Shown one piece after another: positions 53,471 through 62,597 of a stretch of DNA of 64,000 nucleotides. The stretch spans positions 1-64,000 of the forward strand of contig DYEX01000158.1 of the NCBI GenBank assembly GCA_020725525.1. The letters run 5' to 3'. How positions within the stretch are numbered: position 1 is the first letter of the stretch; each line of letters begins with the position of its first letter. The position numbers and the translations under genes were made by a program. The notes under the pieces were generated by a model. The model was not told the origin of the DNA and did no database searches. It saw only the letters and a program-made list of their open reading frames with translations. Source of the stretch: Desulfovirgula sp. Its GTDB lineage: Bacteria > Bacillota > Desulfotomaculia > Desulfotomaculales > Desulfovirgulaceae.

Positions 53471-54487
53471 TTGTATAATGTTGTGGTGGTTGGTGCCGCC
53501 GGCGCGGTGGGGCAGGAAATCTTAAAGGTGCTGGAAGAAAGAAACTTTCCCGTGGGAGAACTGAAACTGTGCGCCACCAGCCGTTCGGCCGGCAAGCAAA
53601 TGGTCTTCCGGGGGAGGACTTACACGGTGGAGGAAACCAGCGTTAATTCCTTTGCCGGTATGGACATCGCCCTTTTTGCCGGCGGGGCGGCCAGCAAAGA
53701 GTTCGGTCCGGCAGCAGTAGAACAGGGCTGCGTAGTGATCGACAATAGCAGCAACTTCCGGCTGGATCCCCAGGTTCCCCTGGTGGTACCCGAGGTGAAC
53801 CCGGAAGACGTCAAGTGGCATAAGGGGATTATCGCCAACCCCAACTGTTCCACCATTATTATGGTGGTTCCTTTAAAGGCAATTAAGGATGCGGCGGGAA
53901 TAAGGCGGGTGGTGGTTTCCACCTATCAGGCCGTCTCGGGTGCCGGTATAGAGGCCATTGAAGAACTAACCGCCCAAACCCGGGCAGTGCTGGATGGCGG
54001 TGACTACCCACCGAAAGTTTTTCCCTATCAGATAGCCTTTAATCTCATTCCCCACATTGATGTATTCCAGGAGATGGACTATACTAAAGAAGAGTGGAAG
54101 ATGGTAAAGGAAACCCGGAAGATTCTCCATGACGACCAGCTGGCCATTACTGCCACTACCGTGCGGGTTCCGGTTTACCGCAGTCATTCCGAATCGGTAA
54201 ATGTGGAAACCATAGAAAAGCTGACCGCTCAGAAGGCCAGGGAGGTGCTGGCCGGTTTTCCCGGTATAGTGGTCCTGGATGACCCGGCCCAAAAAGAATA
54301 TCCCATGCCCCTTTTCTGTTCCCACCGGGACGAGGTCTTTGTAGGCCGCATTCGGGAGGATAACTCGGTAGAGCGGGGCTTAAACCTCTGGGTAGTGGCA
54401 GACCAGCTGCGCAAGGGTGCGGCCACCAATGCGGTGCAAATTGCCGAGTTGCTGATCAAATACCGTTGTCTGCGGGGGAGGCAGTAG
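53471..54487 (+). CDS. asd: Aspartate-semialdehyde dehydrogenase
   Basis: Reduces aspartyl phosphate to the semialdehyde. NADP loop VVVVGAAGAVGQEILKVLEE; catalytic Cys in IANPNCSTIIMVV near residue 125; EAIEELTAQT and the substrate-binding HSESVNVETIEKLT are present. TTG 53471 behind GAAAGGAGG gives 338 aa, as expected. It ends directly before dapG (0 nt gap). Confidence 0.96.
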   Translation: MYNVVVVGAAGAVGQEILKVLEERNFPVGELKLCATSRSAGKQMVFRGRTYTVEETSVNSFAGMDIALFAGGAASKEFGPAAVEQGCVVIDNSSNFRLDPQVPLVVPEVNPEDVKWHKGIIANPNCSTIIMVVPLKAIKDAAGIRRVVVSTYQAVSGAGIEAIEELTAQTRAVLDGGDYPPKVFPYQIAFNLIPHIDVFQEMDYTKEEWKMVKETRKILHDDQLAITATTVRVPVYRSHSESVNVETIEKLTAQKAREVLAGFPGIVVLDDPAQKEYPMPLFCSHRDEVFVGRIREDNSVERGLNLWVVADQLRKGAATNAVQIAELLIKYRCLRGRQ

Positions 54488-55714
54488 ATGAAGTTTTTGG
54501 TGCAAAAGTTTGGCGGCACATCCGTAGCCACGCCGCAGGGCCGGGAGATGGTGGCGGCCAAGGTTGTGGCGGCGAAGGAAGAGGGTTATATGCCGGTAGT
54601 GGTGGTTTCCGCCATGGGGCGTAGTGGAGATCCTTATGCTACGGATACCCTGATCAATTTGGTCAAGCAGGTCAACCGGAATGTATCTCCCCGGGAGATG
54701 GATTTGCTGATGTCCTGTGGTGAGATTATTTCCGGTGTAGTCATGGTTGCTACTCTGGAAAAAATGGGTCATCCGGCAGTCTTTCTTACCGGTGCTCAGG
54801 CCGGGATTATTACTGATAACAACTTTAGCGAGGCACGAATTCTGCGGGTTAAGCCTGAAGCGGTTTTAAAGTATGCCCGTGATGGTAAGATAGTGGTGGT
54901 GGCCGGGTTCCAGGGGATTAGCGAGGAGGGTGAGATTACCACCCTGGGCCGGGGAGGCAGTGATACCACTGCTGCAGCCCTGGGAGTGGCCCTCAATGCC
55001 GAATATGTTGATATTTATACCGATGTGGATGGCATTATGACTGCCGATCCCCGCATCGTAAGCGATGCTGTAGCCAGAGAGATGGTTACCTACGACGAAA
55101 TTTGTCAGCTGGCCCATGAAGGAGCCAAAGTTGTACATCCCCGGGCGGTGGAAATTGTCATGCAAAAGAATATTCCCCTGCGGGTGAAATCTACTTTTAG
55201 CGATGCCCCTGGTACACTGGTGACCAGTTCCGGTGAAGTATACAAAGGAACCATTGACATAACCAGGGATCGGACTATTACTGGCATTACCCAGATCCCC
55301 AATGTGGTGCAGTTTAAAATAAATACAGATGAGGGCCCGGAAGGTTTGAAGCAGCAGCGCCGGTTGTTTAAAGGACTGGCTCTGGCAGGAATTAGTCTCG
55401 ATTTTATTAACGTCTATCCCGGCCAGGTGGTGTTTACCGTCAGGGAGGATATGGCCGAGAAGGCCGCCCAGGTGCTGGAGAACACAGGCTTTGTAGCGGA
55501 AATCATACGGGGTTGTGCCAAGGTGGCGGCGGTGGGAGCTGGTATGACCGGTGTTCCAGGGGTGATGGCTTCAATAGTGGATGCCCTGTCGAAAGAAAAT
55601 ATTCCCATTTTGCAGTCCAGCGATTCCCACACTACCATCTGGGTACTGGTCAGGCAGGAGGATATGGAAAAGGCTGTACGGGCACTGCATCGTCAGTTTA
55701 TCAGTGGTGCGTAG
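54488..55714 (+). CDS. dapG: Aspartate kinase (DapG-type)
   Basis: Phosphorylates aspartate to start lysine, threonine and diaminopimelate synthesis. Kinase domain with VQKFGGTSVA, VAGFQGISEEGEITTLGRGGSDTTA (in part) and two C-terminal ACT domains (ITGITQIPNVVQFKI, VAAVGAGMTGVPGVMASIVDAL in part). 408 aa. In B. subtilis DapG is the diaminopimelate-sensitive isoenzyme in the same place; the feedback ligand here is inferred. Start ATG follows GGGGGAGGCAG. Confidence 0.95.
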   Translation: MKFLVQKFGGTSVATPQGREMVAAKVVAAKEEGYMPVVVVSAMGRSGDPYATDTLINLVKQVNRNVSPREMDLLMSCGEIISGVVMVATLEKMGHPAVFLTGAQAGIITDNNFSEARILRVKPEAVLKYARDGKIVVVAGFQGISEEGEITTLGRGGSDTTAAALGVALNAEYVDIYTDVDGIMTADPRIVSDAVAREMVTYDEICQLAHEGAKVVHPRAVEIVMQKNIPLRVKSTFSDAPGTLVTSSGEVYKGTIDITRDRTITGITQIPNVVQFKINTDEGPEGLKQQRRLFKGLALAGISLDFINVYPGQVVFTVREDMAEKAAQVLENTGFVAEIIRGCAKVAAVGAGMTGVPGVMASIVDALSKENIPILQSSDSHTTIWVLVRQEDMEKAVRALHRQFISGA

Positions 55715-55766
55715 GTAGTGGGTAAAGTAAAAACGCCTTAATTACGGAAGAAGGAAGGTGAAGATT

Positions 55767-56651
55767 TTGGCCGTTGATTTTGGGCGTGTGCTCACCGCCA
55801 TGGTAACGCCCTTTGGTAAGGATCTGGCGGTGGACTTCCAGCAAGCCAGAAAGCTGGCCCGTTATCTGGTGCAATCCGGCTCCGATGGCCTGGTAGTGTG
55901 TGGTACTACCGGTGAATCTCCCACCCTGACCAGGGACGAGAAGATCGAGCTCTTTCGGGTGGTAGTGGAGGAGGTTGGGGGGCAGGCTACGGTAATTGCC
56001 GGAACCGGGAGCTATAATACTGCCGAGAGCGTCACCCTCACCCAGATGGCTGAAAAGGTCGGCGTGGACGGCGTAATGCTCGTAGCCCCTTACTACAACA
56101 AGCCGTCCCAGGACGGGTTATATGAGCATTTTAAGGCTATTGCCAGCAGTACTAATCTGCCGGTGATGCTCTATAACATTCCCGGCCGGACAGGGGTCAA
56201 TGTTCTTCCAGCGACGGTCGCACGGTTAGCCCAGCTCGAGAATATTGTGGCCATAAAAGAGGCATCCGGTAGCCTGGACCAGGTTAGTGAATTGCGCCGG
56301 TCTCTGCCCGATGATTTTGCCATTTACAGCGGCGATGATTCCCTGACCCTGCCCATGATGGCTTTAGGGGCTAAAGGTGTGGTCAGTGTTTGCTCCCATG
56401 TAGTCGGGCCGCGGATTAAAGAAATGGTCAATGCTTTTACAGCCGGAAATACAACCCTGGCCACTCAAATTCATCTGGAGCTTTTCCCTGTTTTCAAGAC
56501 CATGTTTATCACCACCAACCCGGTGCCCGTTAAAGCTGCCCTCAATTTGCTCGGCTATCAGGTAGGGGCGCCCCGTTTGCCCCTGGTGGAAGCCACTCCG
56601 CAGGAAAAAGAAACCATTAAAAATGTGCTGGCCAGCTTGAAGATAATTTAG
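55767..56651 (+). CDS. dapA: 4-hydroxy-tetrahydrodipicolinate synthase
   Basis: Condenses pyruvate with aspartate semialdehyde. TIM barrel with [12 protein letters not shown], the Tyr of [11 protein letters not shown] and the Schiff-base Lys in [13 protein letters not shown]. 294 aa. TTG 55767 is correctly spaced from AAGGAAGG; GTG 55758 lies in the site. Its product goes to DapB (lysine/DAP) or DpaAB (dipicolinate), all encoded within 6 kb. A strong terminator follows. Confidence 0.96.
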   Translation: MAVDFGRVLTAMVTPFGKDLAVDFQQARKLARYLVQSGSDGLVVCGTTGESPTLTRDEKIELFRVVVEEVGGQATVIAGTGSYNTAESVTLTQMAEKVGVDGVMLVAPYYNKPSQDGLYEHFKAIASSTNLPVMLYNIPGRTGVNVLPATVARLAQLENIVAIKEASGSLDQVSELRRSLPDDFAIYSGDDSLTLPMMALGAKGVVSVCSHVVGPRIKEMVNAFTAGNTTLATQIHLELFPVFKTMFITTNPVPVKAALNLLGYQVGAPRLPLVEATPQEKETIKNVLASLKII

Positions 56652-56741
56652 CAGCAGGTCTGCAGTGCAGCGCTCCGGCGCGCTGTGGGGAACCAATGAG
56701 GAAAGCGCCGGTAACGACACCCGTAAGGTGAACGACGCAGT

Positions 56742-56772
56742 AAAAATGGGGGATATTATTCCCCATTTTTTA
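56742..56772 (+). terminator. Terminator after dapA
   Basis: AAAAATGGGG/CCCCATTTTT stem with loop GATATTATT-like, followed by TTATCG. It closes the dap run. Confidence 0.85.
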
Positions 56773-56834
56773 TCGTGTTTATCCGGCAGGGCTTCTGGCA
56801 ATTATTTTTATTAGGGCCCGGACGGCAGCAACCC

Positions 56835-56863
56835 TTGTATAGCGGGAGGGAATCCAGTATAAT
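56835..56863 (+). promoter_or_regulatory. Promoter of the RNase J gene
   Basis: TTGTAT (56835-56840), 17-bp spacer, perfect TATAAT (56858-56863). About 120 nt of leader precede the start. The 56.65-56.98 kb gap holds only this promoter and the dapA terminator. Confidence 0.75.
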
Positions 56864-56981
56864 TAGCATCGGGATTGTTTAGGTTTACGTTGACAACGGA
56901 ATATTTTCCCCGCCTTCTCCTGTTTTTTCTCACCGGAACCGTTTGTTAATGTTTTTGAAAAACAGGTTAGGAGGTGCTTAT

Positions 56982-58646
56982 TTGGCCAAGGAACCAAAAC
57001 TGGCTCTGATCCCTCTCGGGGGGCTGGGTGAGATCGGAAAAAACATGATGGCGGTGAGATTCGGGGAAAATATTCTGGTTATAGACTGCGGCTTAATGTT
57101 TCCGGAGGAGGAGATGTTGGGGATCGATGTGGTGATCCCCGATATAACTTATCTTCTGGAAAATAAAGATGCCGTACGCGGTATAGTGCTTACCCACGGA
57201 CACGAAGATCACATCGGTGCCCTGCCTTATGTACTGAAACAGTTGAACGTACCCATTTATGGAACCAGGCTCACCCTGGGTTTGCTCCAGGGCAAGTTAA
57301 AGGAGCAAGGGGTGGCTGGCGAGGCCAACCTGCAGGTGGTTAAGCCCCGGGATACAGTGATGATCGGTCCTTTTAAGGTGGAATTTATCCGGGTATCCCA
57401 CAGTATTCCCGATGCGGTAGCTGTGGCCATACACACGCCGGTAGGGGTTGTTGTACACACCGGAGACTTTAAAATTGATCAGACTCCCGTGGACGGAGAG
57501 GTTACCGATTTTTATCGTTTGGCCCAACTGGGAGAACGGGGTGTGCTGGTGTTATTGTCCGACAGCACCAATGTGGAACGACCGGGTTATACCATGTCGG
57601 AACGGATGGTTGGGAGCACCTTTGATGAAACCTTCCGGCAGGCCAGGGATCGCATTATTGTAGCCACCTTTGCTTCTAATATACACCGCCTGCAGCAGGC
57701 CATTACCACCGCCCACCGCTATGATCGCAAGGTAGCGGTGATTGGCCGCAGTATGATCAACGTGATCAACATAGCCCACGAACTGGGTTATGTGCATATT
57801 CCCGAGGGAACCCTGGTAGAACTGGAAGAGGCCAGTCGTCTACCTAAAAATAAAGTGGTTTTTCTGTGTACCGGCAGCCAGGGTGAACCCATGTCGGCCC
57901 TTACCAGGATGGCCCTGGGTGACCACCGGCAGGTGGAAATTCTCCCCGGTGATACCATCATTATTTCCGCCACTCCCATTCCGGGTAACGAAAAATTGGT
58001 GGCGCGGATTATCGATCAGCTTTTCAAGCAGGGTGCCCATGTCATCTATGAGGCAGTTTCGGGCATTCATGTGAGCGGTCACCCCAGCCAGGAAGAGCTT
58101 AAACTGATGATCAACCTGGTGAAGCCCCGGTTTTTCGTACCGGTGCACGGTGAGTATCGCATGTTAATCAAACATGCGGAACTGGCCCGCAGTATGGGTA
58201 TTCCGGCGGAAAATATTTTTGTGGCCGAAAACGGTCAGGTGCTGGAATTTACCCGTCGTTCCGGGCGTATTGCCGGGCGGGTAACAGCCGGGCGGGTGCT
58301 GGTGGATGGCCTGGGCGTAGGTGATGTGGGTAACATTGTACTGCGGGACCGCAGGCAGCTGTCCCAGGATGGGATCCTGATTGTGGTGGTAACCATCAAT
58401 CGCGAATTAGGCCAGGTTATGGCCGGACCCGATATTGTTTCCAGAGGTTTCGTTTATGTGCGGGAGTCCGAACAACTGATGGAAGAAGCCCGGCAAAGGG
58501 TCAAGGAGGCTCTGGAAAAATGTAACGATCGGGGTCTTTCGGAATGGGCAGCTATTAAAGCACAGGTGAGAGACGTGTTGGGGAAGTTCCTCTATGAAAA
58601 AACAAGGAGAAGGCCCATGATTTTACCCATCATCATGGAAGTATAA
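56982..58646 (+). CDS. rnj: Ribonuclease J
   Basis: Metallo-beta-lactamase/beta-CASP RNase with 5'-3' exo- and endonuclease activity in mRNA decay and rRNA maturation. Zinc motif THGHEDHIGALP at residues 71-82, GDFKIDQTPVDG, beta-CASP GSQGEPMSALTRMALGDH in part, and HVSGHPSQEEL. A C-terminal domain completes 554 aa. TTG 56982 follows TAGGAGGTG; the ATG at 56943 has no such site. Syntenic with rnjB (ymfA) of B. subtilis. Confidence 0.95.
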   Translation: MAKEPKLALIPLGGLGEIGKNMMAVRFGENILVIDCGLMFPEEEMLGIDVVIPDITYLLENKDAVRGIVLTHGHEDHIGALPYVLKQLNVPIYGTRLTLGLLQGKLKEQGVAGEANLQVVKPRDTVMIGPFKVEFIRVSHSIPDAVAVAIHTPVGVVVHTGDFKIDQTPVDGEVTDFYRLAQLGERGVLVLLSDSTNVERPGYTMSERMVGSTFDETFRQARDRIIVATFASNIHRLQQAITTAHRYDRKVAVIGRSMINVINIAHELGYVHIPEGTLVELEEASRLPKNKVVFLCTGSQGEPMSALTRMALGDHRQVEILPGDTIIISATPIPGNEKLVARIIDQLFKQGAHVIYEAVSGIHVSGHPSQEELKLMINLVKPRFFVPVHGEYRMLIKHAELARSMGIPAENIFVAENGQVLEFTRRSGRIAGRVTAGRVLVDGLGVGDVGNIVLRDRRQLSQDGILIVVVTINRELGQVMAGPDIVSRGFVYVRESEQLMEEARQRVKEALEKCNDRGLSEWAAIKAQVRDVLGKFLYEKTRRRPMILPIIMEV

Positions 58647-58663
58647 TCACCGAATCGTAAAGG

Positions 58664-58703
58664 GCCGGAAAGCCGTGGAACAAAGGCTTCCGGCTTAATT
58701 ATT
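58664..58703 (+). terminator. Terminator after RNase J gene
   Basis: GCCGGAAAGCC (58664-58674) pairs with GGCTTCCGGC (58685-58694) with one bulge, then TTAATTATTT. Confidence 0.75.
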
Positions 58704-58840
58704 TACATGGGCGGGGCCTGCCGTGGATTATCACGCGGGGTTTTCGTCCGGTAGTATGGATGTTCTGTGTAGCTCTTATATTTTATTCGTAGCATAACCA
58801 TACTAGAAAAGAGAAAAAACTAACGAGAGGATGGATAAGC

Positions 58841-59659
58841 GTGCCTGGTGATCAGAATATATGGGGTCACGAGGGAGAGTATCCCTGCACGCCCCCGGAA
58901 AAACCCCCCACGGAGCCCGGTAAAAACCCCCAGCGGGAACCCGGCTCGCCTGCAACTCCCCAAACACCCCACCGGGTGCAAGGGCGGACTAGGGAAAGCA
59001 TGGAATCCATCAAAGAGTTGGGAGCCAGTCCTGTACCGGAAGTAAAAAGTAACATTCACTGTTTGACTATTGTTGGCCAGATTGAAGGGCACCTGGTGTT
59101 GCCTCCACAAAATAAGGCCACAAAGTATGAACATATCATCCCCCAGCTGGTGGCCCTGGAGCAGAGCCCGGACGTGGAAGGGGTGCTGGTGGTCCTGAAT
59201 ACGGTTGGGGGAGATGTTGAGGCTGGTCTGGCGATTGCAGAAATGATTGCCAGCCTGTCCAAGCCCACAGTATCCATTGTTCTGGGCGGAGGACACAGCA
59301 TCGGGGTGCCCATAGCGGTAGCGGCCCAGTACAGTTTTATTGCTGAAACGGCCAGCATGACCATCCATCCCATTCGCTTAAATGGTCTGGTTATCGGAGT
59401 ACCCCAAACCTACGAGTATCTGGACAAAATGCAGGACCGGGTGGTTCGTTTTGTCACCCAGCATTCCCGCATCAGTGAAGCCTCTTTTCGCGATTTGATG
59501 TTTCGCACAGGGGAACTGGCCCGGGATATTGGAACCGTTCTCATTGGAAGGGAAGCGGTGGAAAAAGGACTGATCGATGAGGTAGGAGGAGTGGGGCGGG
59601 CGGTAAATAAACTCAAGTCCATGATTGAAGATTGGAAAAAAGGAGTGCCGTTGCAGTGA
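58841..59659 (+). CDS. tepA: TepA/ClpP-like translocation-enhancing serine peptidase
   Basis: ClpP-fold cytoplasmic peptidase of the TepA (YmfB) family, tied to signal-peptide degradation or sporulation. The first 50 residues are Pro-rich and unordered ([15 protein letters not shown]). The ClpP domain has [16 protein letters not shown], nucleophile Ser in [12 protein letters not shown] and the His in [11 protein letters not shown]. 272 aa. GTG 58841. Its stop overlaps the ylzJ start. Position matches B. subtilis. Confidence 0.93.
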   Translation: MPGDQNIWGHEGEYPCTPPEKPPTEPGKNPQREPGSPATPQTPHRVQGRTRESMESIKELGASPVPEVKSNIHCLTIVGQIEGHLVLPPQNKATKYEHIIPQLVALEQSPDVEGVLVVLNTVGGDVEAGLAIAEMIASLSKPTVSIVLGGGHSIGVPIAVAAQYSFIAETASMTIHPIRLNGLVIGVPQTYEYLDKMQDRVVRFVTQHSRISEASFRDLMFRTGELARDIGTVLIGREAVEKGLIDEVGGVGRAVNKLKSMIEDWKKGVPLQ

Positions 59660-59880
59660 TTCTTTATACCCCCATGCAGCTGGAACTGGTTTTGGAGGGC
59701 CTGGAACAAATGAAACACGTCTCCACTAGAAAGGTGGATGTTGATGGTGTACCCGTTCTGATTCAGGATACCGGTCCGGGCGAAGGCATGGTGGTACGCA
59801 TTTTAAGTACTGATCCCCGGGATTATCTCAGGACCGATCTTTATCCCGGCGCAGTGGTAGAGCTGTTTAAATGCACCTAG
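59656..59880 (+). CDS. ylzJ: YlzJ-like protein
   Basis: 74-aa beta-rich protein of the YlzJ family: [18 protein letters not shown] then [28 protein letters not shown] 59656 overlaps the tepA stop (GTGA), so the two are coupled, as in Bacillus. The function is unknown; its constant pairing with tepA suggests a linked role. In Bacillus spoIIIE follows, but not here. Confidence 0.88.
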   Translation: MILYTPMQLELVLEGLEQMKHVSTRKVDVDGVPVLIQDTGPGEGMVVRILSTDPRDYLRTDLYPGAVVELFKCT

Positions 59881-59941
59881 CAGGCTGGCATTCGCTACCG
59901 GCCGGGGTGGTTTTTTCACCGGTCGCGTATGCCGGCCTGTA
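59881..59941 (+). repeat. Long imperfect hairpin after ylzJ
   Basis: CAGGCTGGCAT-tcgctACCGG (59881-59901) pairs with CCGGTcgcgtATGCCGGCCTG (59919-59939) over about 18 bp, with a T-rich loop GGTTTTTTCA. It may act as a terminator or be a dispersed repeat. Confidence 0.5.
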
Positions 59942-60091
59942 ATGTATGGGGAGGCGGACCTTTGGTTCGCTTCCCTTTTACTACCCCGAAAAATGGCTGC
60001 TTGCTTGCCACTTTTACCACTCTGCTGGTGTCGCTAAAAGCGGCATGAGCGTCTTAAGAAATCTTGCGAGTCAATCTCTTAAACGTATATC

Positions 60092-60121
60092 TGGCCAGAT
60101 AATTAACTATTATGTTATAAT
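60092..60121 (+). promoter_or_regulatory. Possible uppP promoter
   Basis: Perfect TATAAT at 60116-60121 with TGGCCA at 60092-60097 (18-bp spacing), about 50 nt before the start. Confidence 0.55.
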
Positions 60122-60172
60122 GATAAAGTTAGTGTTAGAACCCGAAAGCCGTAGTTGTATGAGGTGATTATG

Positions 60173-60961
60173 ATGAGCGTGTTGCAGGCCGTGATCCTGG
60201 GGGCAGTACAGGGAGTAGGGGAGTTTTTGCCCATTTCCAGTTCCGCCCACCTGGTGCTTGTTCCCTGGTTAATGGGCTGGCATTATGCGGGATTGACCTT
60301 TGACGTGGCCCTCCATATGGGTACTCTGGTGGCCGTGATAGCTTTTTTCTGGAAGGATTGGTTAATTCTGCTGCATGACGGTTTGCTGCGGCGCCGTACC
60401 ACCGAAGGCCGTTTGTTCTGGTATTTAGTGGTCGCCACCGTTCCCGGTGCAGCCATTGGTTACATGTTTGAGGAACAGGCGGAAACAATTTTCCGGGAGC
60501 CTCTGGTCATCGGGATCATGCTCATAGTCATGGGGGTAATCCTTTACCTGGCTGATACCCGGGCTCCCGCTTATAAGCGATTGGAAGAGGTTGGCCTGGG
60601 GGAAAGTCTCTGGATCGGCCTGTCCCAGGCTTTAGCAATCATCCCGGGAGTTTCCCGCTCGGGCATCACCATGGCCGTGGGGCGCATGGCCGGCCTGGAT
60701 CGGGAAACGGCAGCCCGCTTTTCCTTTCTCATGTCTACGCCTATCATTTTCGGTGCTGGAGTAATGCAGTTGCCCAAATTAACTCCCGCCGACCTCAACC
60801 TTCCATTTTTAGTTGGTGTGGCTGTTTCGGCGGTGGTAGGTTTCCTTTCCATTAAATTTCTTTTGCGTTTTCTAACCCGCCATAGTTTCGGCATTTTTAT
60901 CTGGTACCGCCTGATCCTGGGGGCAACGGTAATAGTCCTGGCCCTTGCCGGAATCAGGTAA
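60173..60961 (+). CDS. uppP: Undecaprenyl-diphosphatase
   Basis: Membrane phosphatase that recycles the C55 carrier and gives bacitracin tolerance (BacA family). Motifs VQGVGEFLPISSSAHLVL and PGVSRSGITMAVG plus seven to eight helices; 262 aa. ATG 60173 is the better spaced of two adjacent ATGs behind GAGGTG. Together with uppS upstream it covers synthesis and recycling of the carrier. Confidence 0.95.
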   Translation: MSVLQAVILGAVQGVGEFLPISSSAHLVLVPWLMGWHYAGLTFDVALHMGTLVAVIAFFWKDWLILLHDGLLRRRTTEGRLFWYLVVATVPGAAIGYMFEEQAETIFREPLVIGIMLIVMGVILYLADTRAPAYKRLEEVGLGESLWIGLSQALAIIPGVSRSGITMAVGRMAGLDRETAARFSFLMSTPIIFGAGVMQLPKLTPADLNLPFLVGVAVSAVVGFLSIKFLLRFLTRHSFGIFIWYRLILGATVIVLALAGIR

Positions 60962-60982
60962 AAATGGGGTAGGGATAAAATC

Positions 60983-61714
60983 ATGGCCGAATTTAAACCG
61001 GTAAAAACTAAACGCACTTCTGAAAGCATTTTGGAACAGATCAAGAAGCTGATCATTGAAGGCCAGCTGGCACCGGGTGATAAACTGCTTACCGAAAGAG
61101 AGCTTTCTGAACGGTTGCAGGTGAGCCGGGCCTCGGTGAGGGAGGCTCTTTCCGCCTTGAACCTGGCCGGCATTCTGGAAATCAGGCATGGAGAAGGGAT
61201 TTATGTCAAGCGGCCCGGGCCGAACGCCGTTATTGAACCCCTGACCTTTATTTTGCTCCTGGAAAAGGACAAACTGCAAAATATCCTGGAGGTGCGCAAG
61301 GCCCTGGAAGTGGAAGCCGCCGGCCTGGCTGCCGAAAGATGCACTCCCGGACTGTTGCAGGAACTGAAGGCAGTGGTGGAAGAGATGGAAGAAGATCTCC
61401 CCGCAGGAGAGAAAGCCGAGCAGCTGGATTTGCGCTTTCACCTTACTCTGGCTCAGGCCAGCCAGAACCCCCTGTTGAGCCGGTTGATGAACACCGTTCA
61501 GGAGACTATCAGTCAGACTTTGCGGGTGACCCGGGCCCTGTGGCTTTCCGCCACTTCCGGTACCACCCGGCGGCTATTTGAAGAGCACCGCGACATCTAC
61601 CTGGCCGTGGCCGCGCGGGATAGATCCCGGGCCAGGGAATTGATGTACCAGCACCTTTGGAAAGTGGAAGTGGAGCTGGCACGGGTCAACCTGAACAATT
61701 GTAAACAGAATTGA
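60983..61714 (+). CDS. GntR/FadR-family regulator (lactate-operon type)
   Basis: Winged-helix GntR domain (TERELSERLQVSRASVREALSAL near residues 34-55) followed by an all-helical FCD ligand domain with conserved metal/ligand positions (DLRFHLTLAQASQNPLL, EHRDIYLAVAARDRSRA). 243 aa. ATG 60983 after GGGGTAGGG. The downstream lactate permease and remnants of a lactate dehydrogenase operon suggest it sensed lactate (LldR/LctA-like). A candidate operator of the right form lies at 61953-61963. A perfect terminator follows. Confidence 0.88.
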   Translation: MAEFKPVKTKRTSESILEQIKKLIIEGQLAPGDKLLTERELSERLQVSRASVREALSALNLAGILEIRHGEGIYVKRPGPNAVIEPLTFILLLEKDKLQNILEVRKALEVEAAGLAAERCTPGLLQELKAVVEEMEEDLPAGEKAEQLDLRFHLTLAQASQNPLLSRLMNTVQETISQTLRVTRALWLSATSGTTRRLFEEHRDIYLAVAARDRSRARELMYQHLWKVEVELARVNLNNCKQN

Positions 61715-61872
61715 TCTCAAATCCCGGCAGGCCTGTGTTTCATACGGTCTGGGGCGCCTTCCGGGCGAGGGACCCCGCCGGGCTAGTTGTATGAGAGTAT
61801 CTAAGCTGTAGATAAAAGCCTTTTTTGACAGGTTCCCCTTGCGGAGGATTTTGCAAAAATTTAGTTCAATAA

Positions 61873-61899
61873 TTTTTCCCTTAAGGGAAACTTTTTTTG
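61873..61899 (+). terminator. Terminator after the GntR regulator gene
   Basis: Palindrome TTTCCCTTAAGGGAAA (61875-61890) followed by CTTTTTTT. Confidence 0.85.
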
Positions 61900-61936
61900 C
61901 GAAAATTACGTTTTCCAGAAGGATTTTATTATCCAG

Positions 61937-61963
61937 TATAGAATGACTACAATGGTCAGGCCA
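61937..61963 (+). promoter_or_regulatory. Promoter -10 region and FadR-type operator of the decayed lactate operon
   Basis: TATAGAAT (61937-61944) is a likely -10; TGGTCAGGCCA (61953-61963) just after it resembles the TGGTNNNACCA operators of FadR/LldR regulators and would block the start site. The -35 is not clear. The 61.71-62.08 kb gap otherwise holds the regulator's terminator. Confidence 0.55.
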
Positions 61964-62076
61964 CCAACAGATAGGATAGCCCGAATACCTCTTGAACTGC
62001 CTTTTATGTTTTGTTTTGATGACCTCCTTTACTTTCTGAGGTCAGACAACCTGGATATAAGATCAGGAGGTGTGCC

Positions 62077-62205
62077 ATGAAGATTGTTGTTCTCATCAAA
62101 CAGGTGCCGGGAACAGATAATGTAAAAATGGATCCGGGAACTGGAACCATGATCCGATCCGGCAAGGTAAATATCGGATTACCACCAGGGTTATCGATAA
62201 ACTAA
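62077..62205 (+). pseudogene. Truncated etfB (electron transfer flavoprotein beta) remnant
   Basis: AGGAGGTG then ATG 62077 opens MKIVVLIKQVPGTDNVKMDP, the canonical N-terminus of EtfB from electron-confurcating lactate dehydrogenase and related complexes. After about residue 29 (IRSG) similarity stops; 13 unrelated codons lead to TAA at 62203. Full EtfB is about 260 aa. The ribosome site and first 29 codons are intact, so the loss is a deletion that removed the rest and all of etfA. Confidence 0.85.
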
Positions 62206-62487
62206 AGTCAAATCATGAAACTGACCAACAGGAAACTGGTGCCGGTTACTCCCCGGGGGCAGGAACCGGTCTGCCGGTGTTATGCCGAAGCCCTGCGCAT
62301 GATCAGCCCGGTTTACTGTATGGAAGATATTGTCGTTCCGGTCAGTCAAATTCCCAGGGCACTGGAGGTCGCGATTTTTAAAAACAGGTTACGGGAGCAG
62401 GAAATTTTGTTTATGGCGCGAAATATAGATTCTGGTGGTCAGGCCATCCATTCCCATACTGGCTTAGACTTCATATTACCAAAATAA
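62171..62487 (+). pseudogene. Scrambled glcD-type lactate dehydrogenase (FAD oxidase) remnant
   Basis: Pieces of a GlcD/LctD-like FAD-linked oxidase. One frame reads YRITTRVIDKLKSN from about 62171. The frame from 62215 reads MKLTNRKLVPVTPRG, the FAD-domain start; the next words AGTGL appear one frame over, so one G is missing in CCCCGGGGG near 62253. Then CMEDIVVPVSQIPRALE matches the C-terminal part, so the middle is deleted. The tail is not alignable. A family protein is about 460 aa; only about 100 codons remain. Confidence 0.72.
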
Positions 62488-62597
62488 GAGGGTGGTGAGA
62501 GTTAAAAAGGACTGATAATTTACATGTATCACTTCAAGTCGAGTTTTCGGACTAATCACTTTCTTGTAAAACTTATTAATTAAGGAGGAATTATGCC

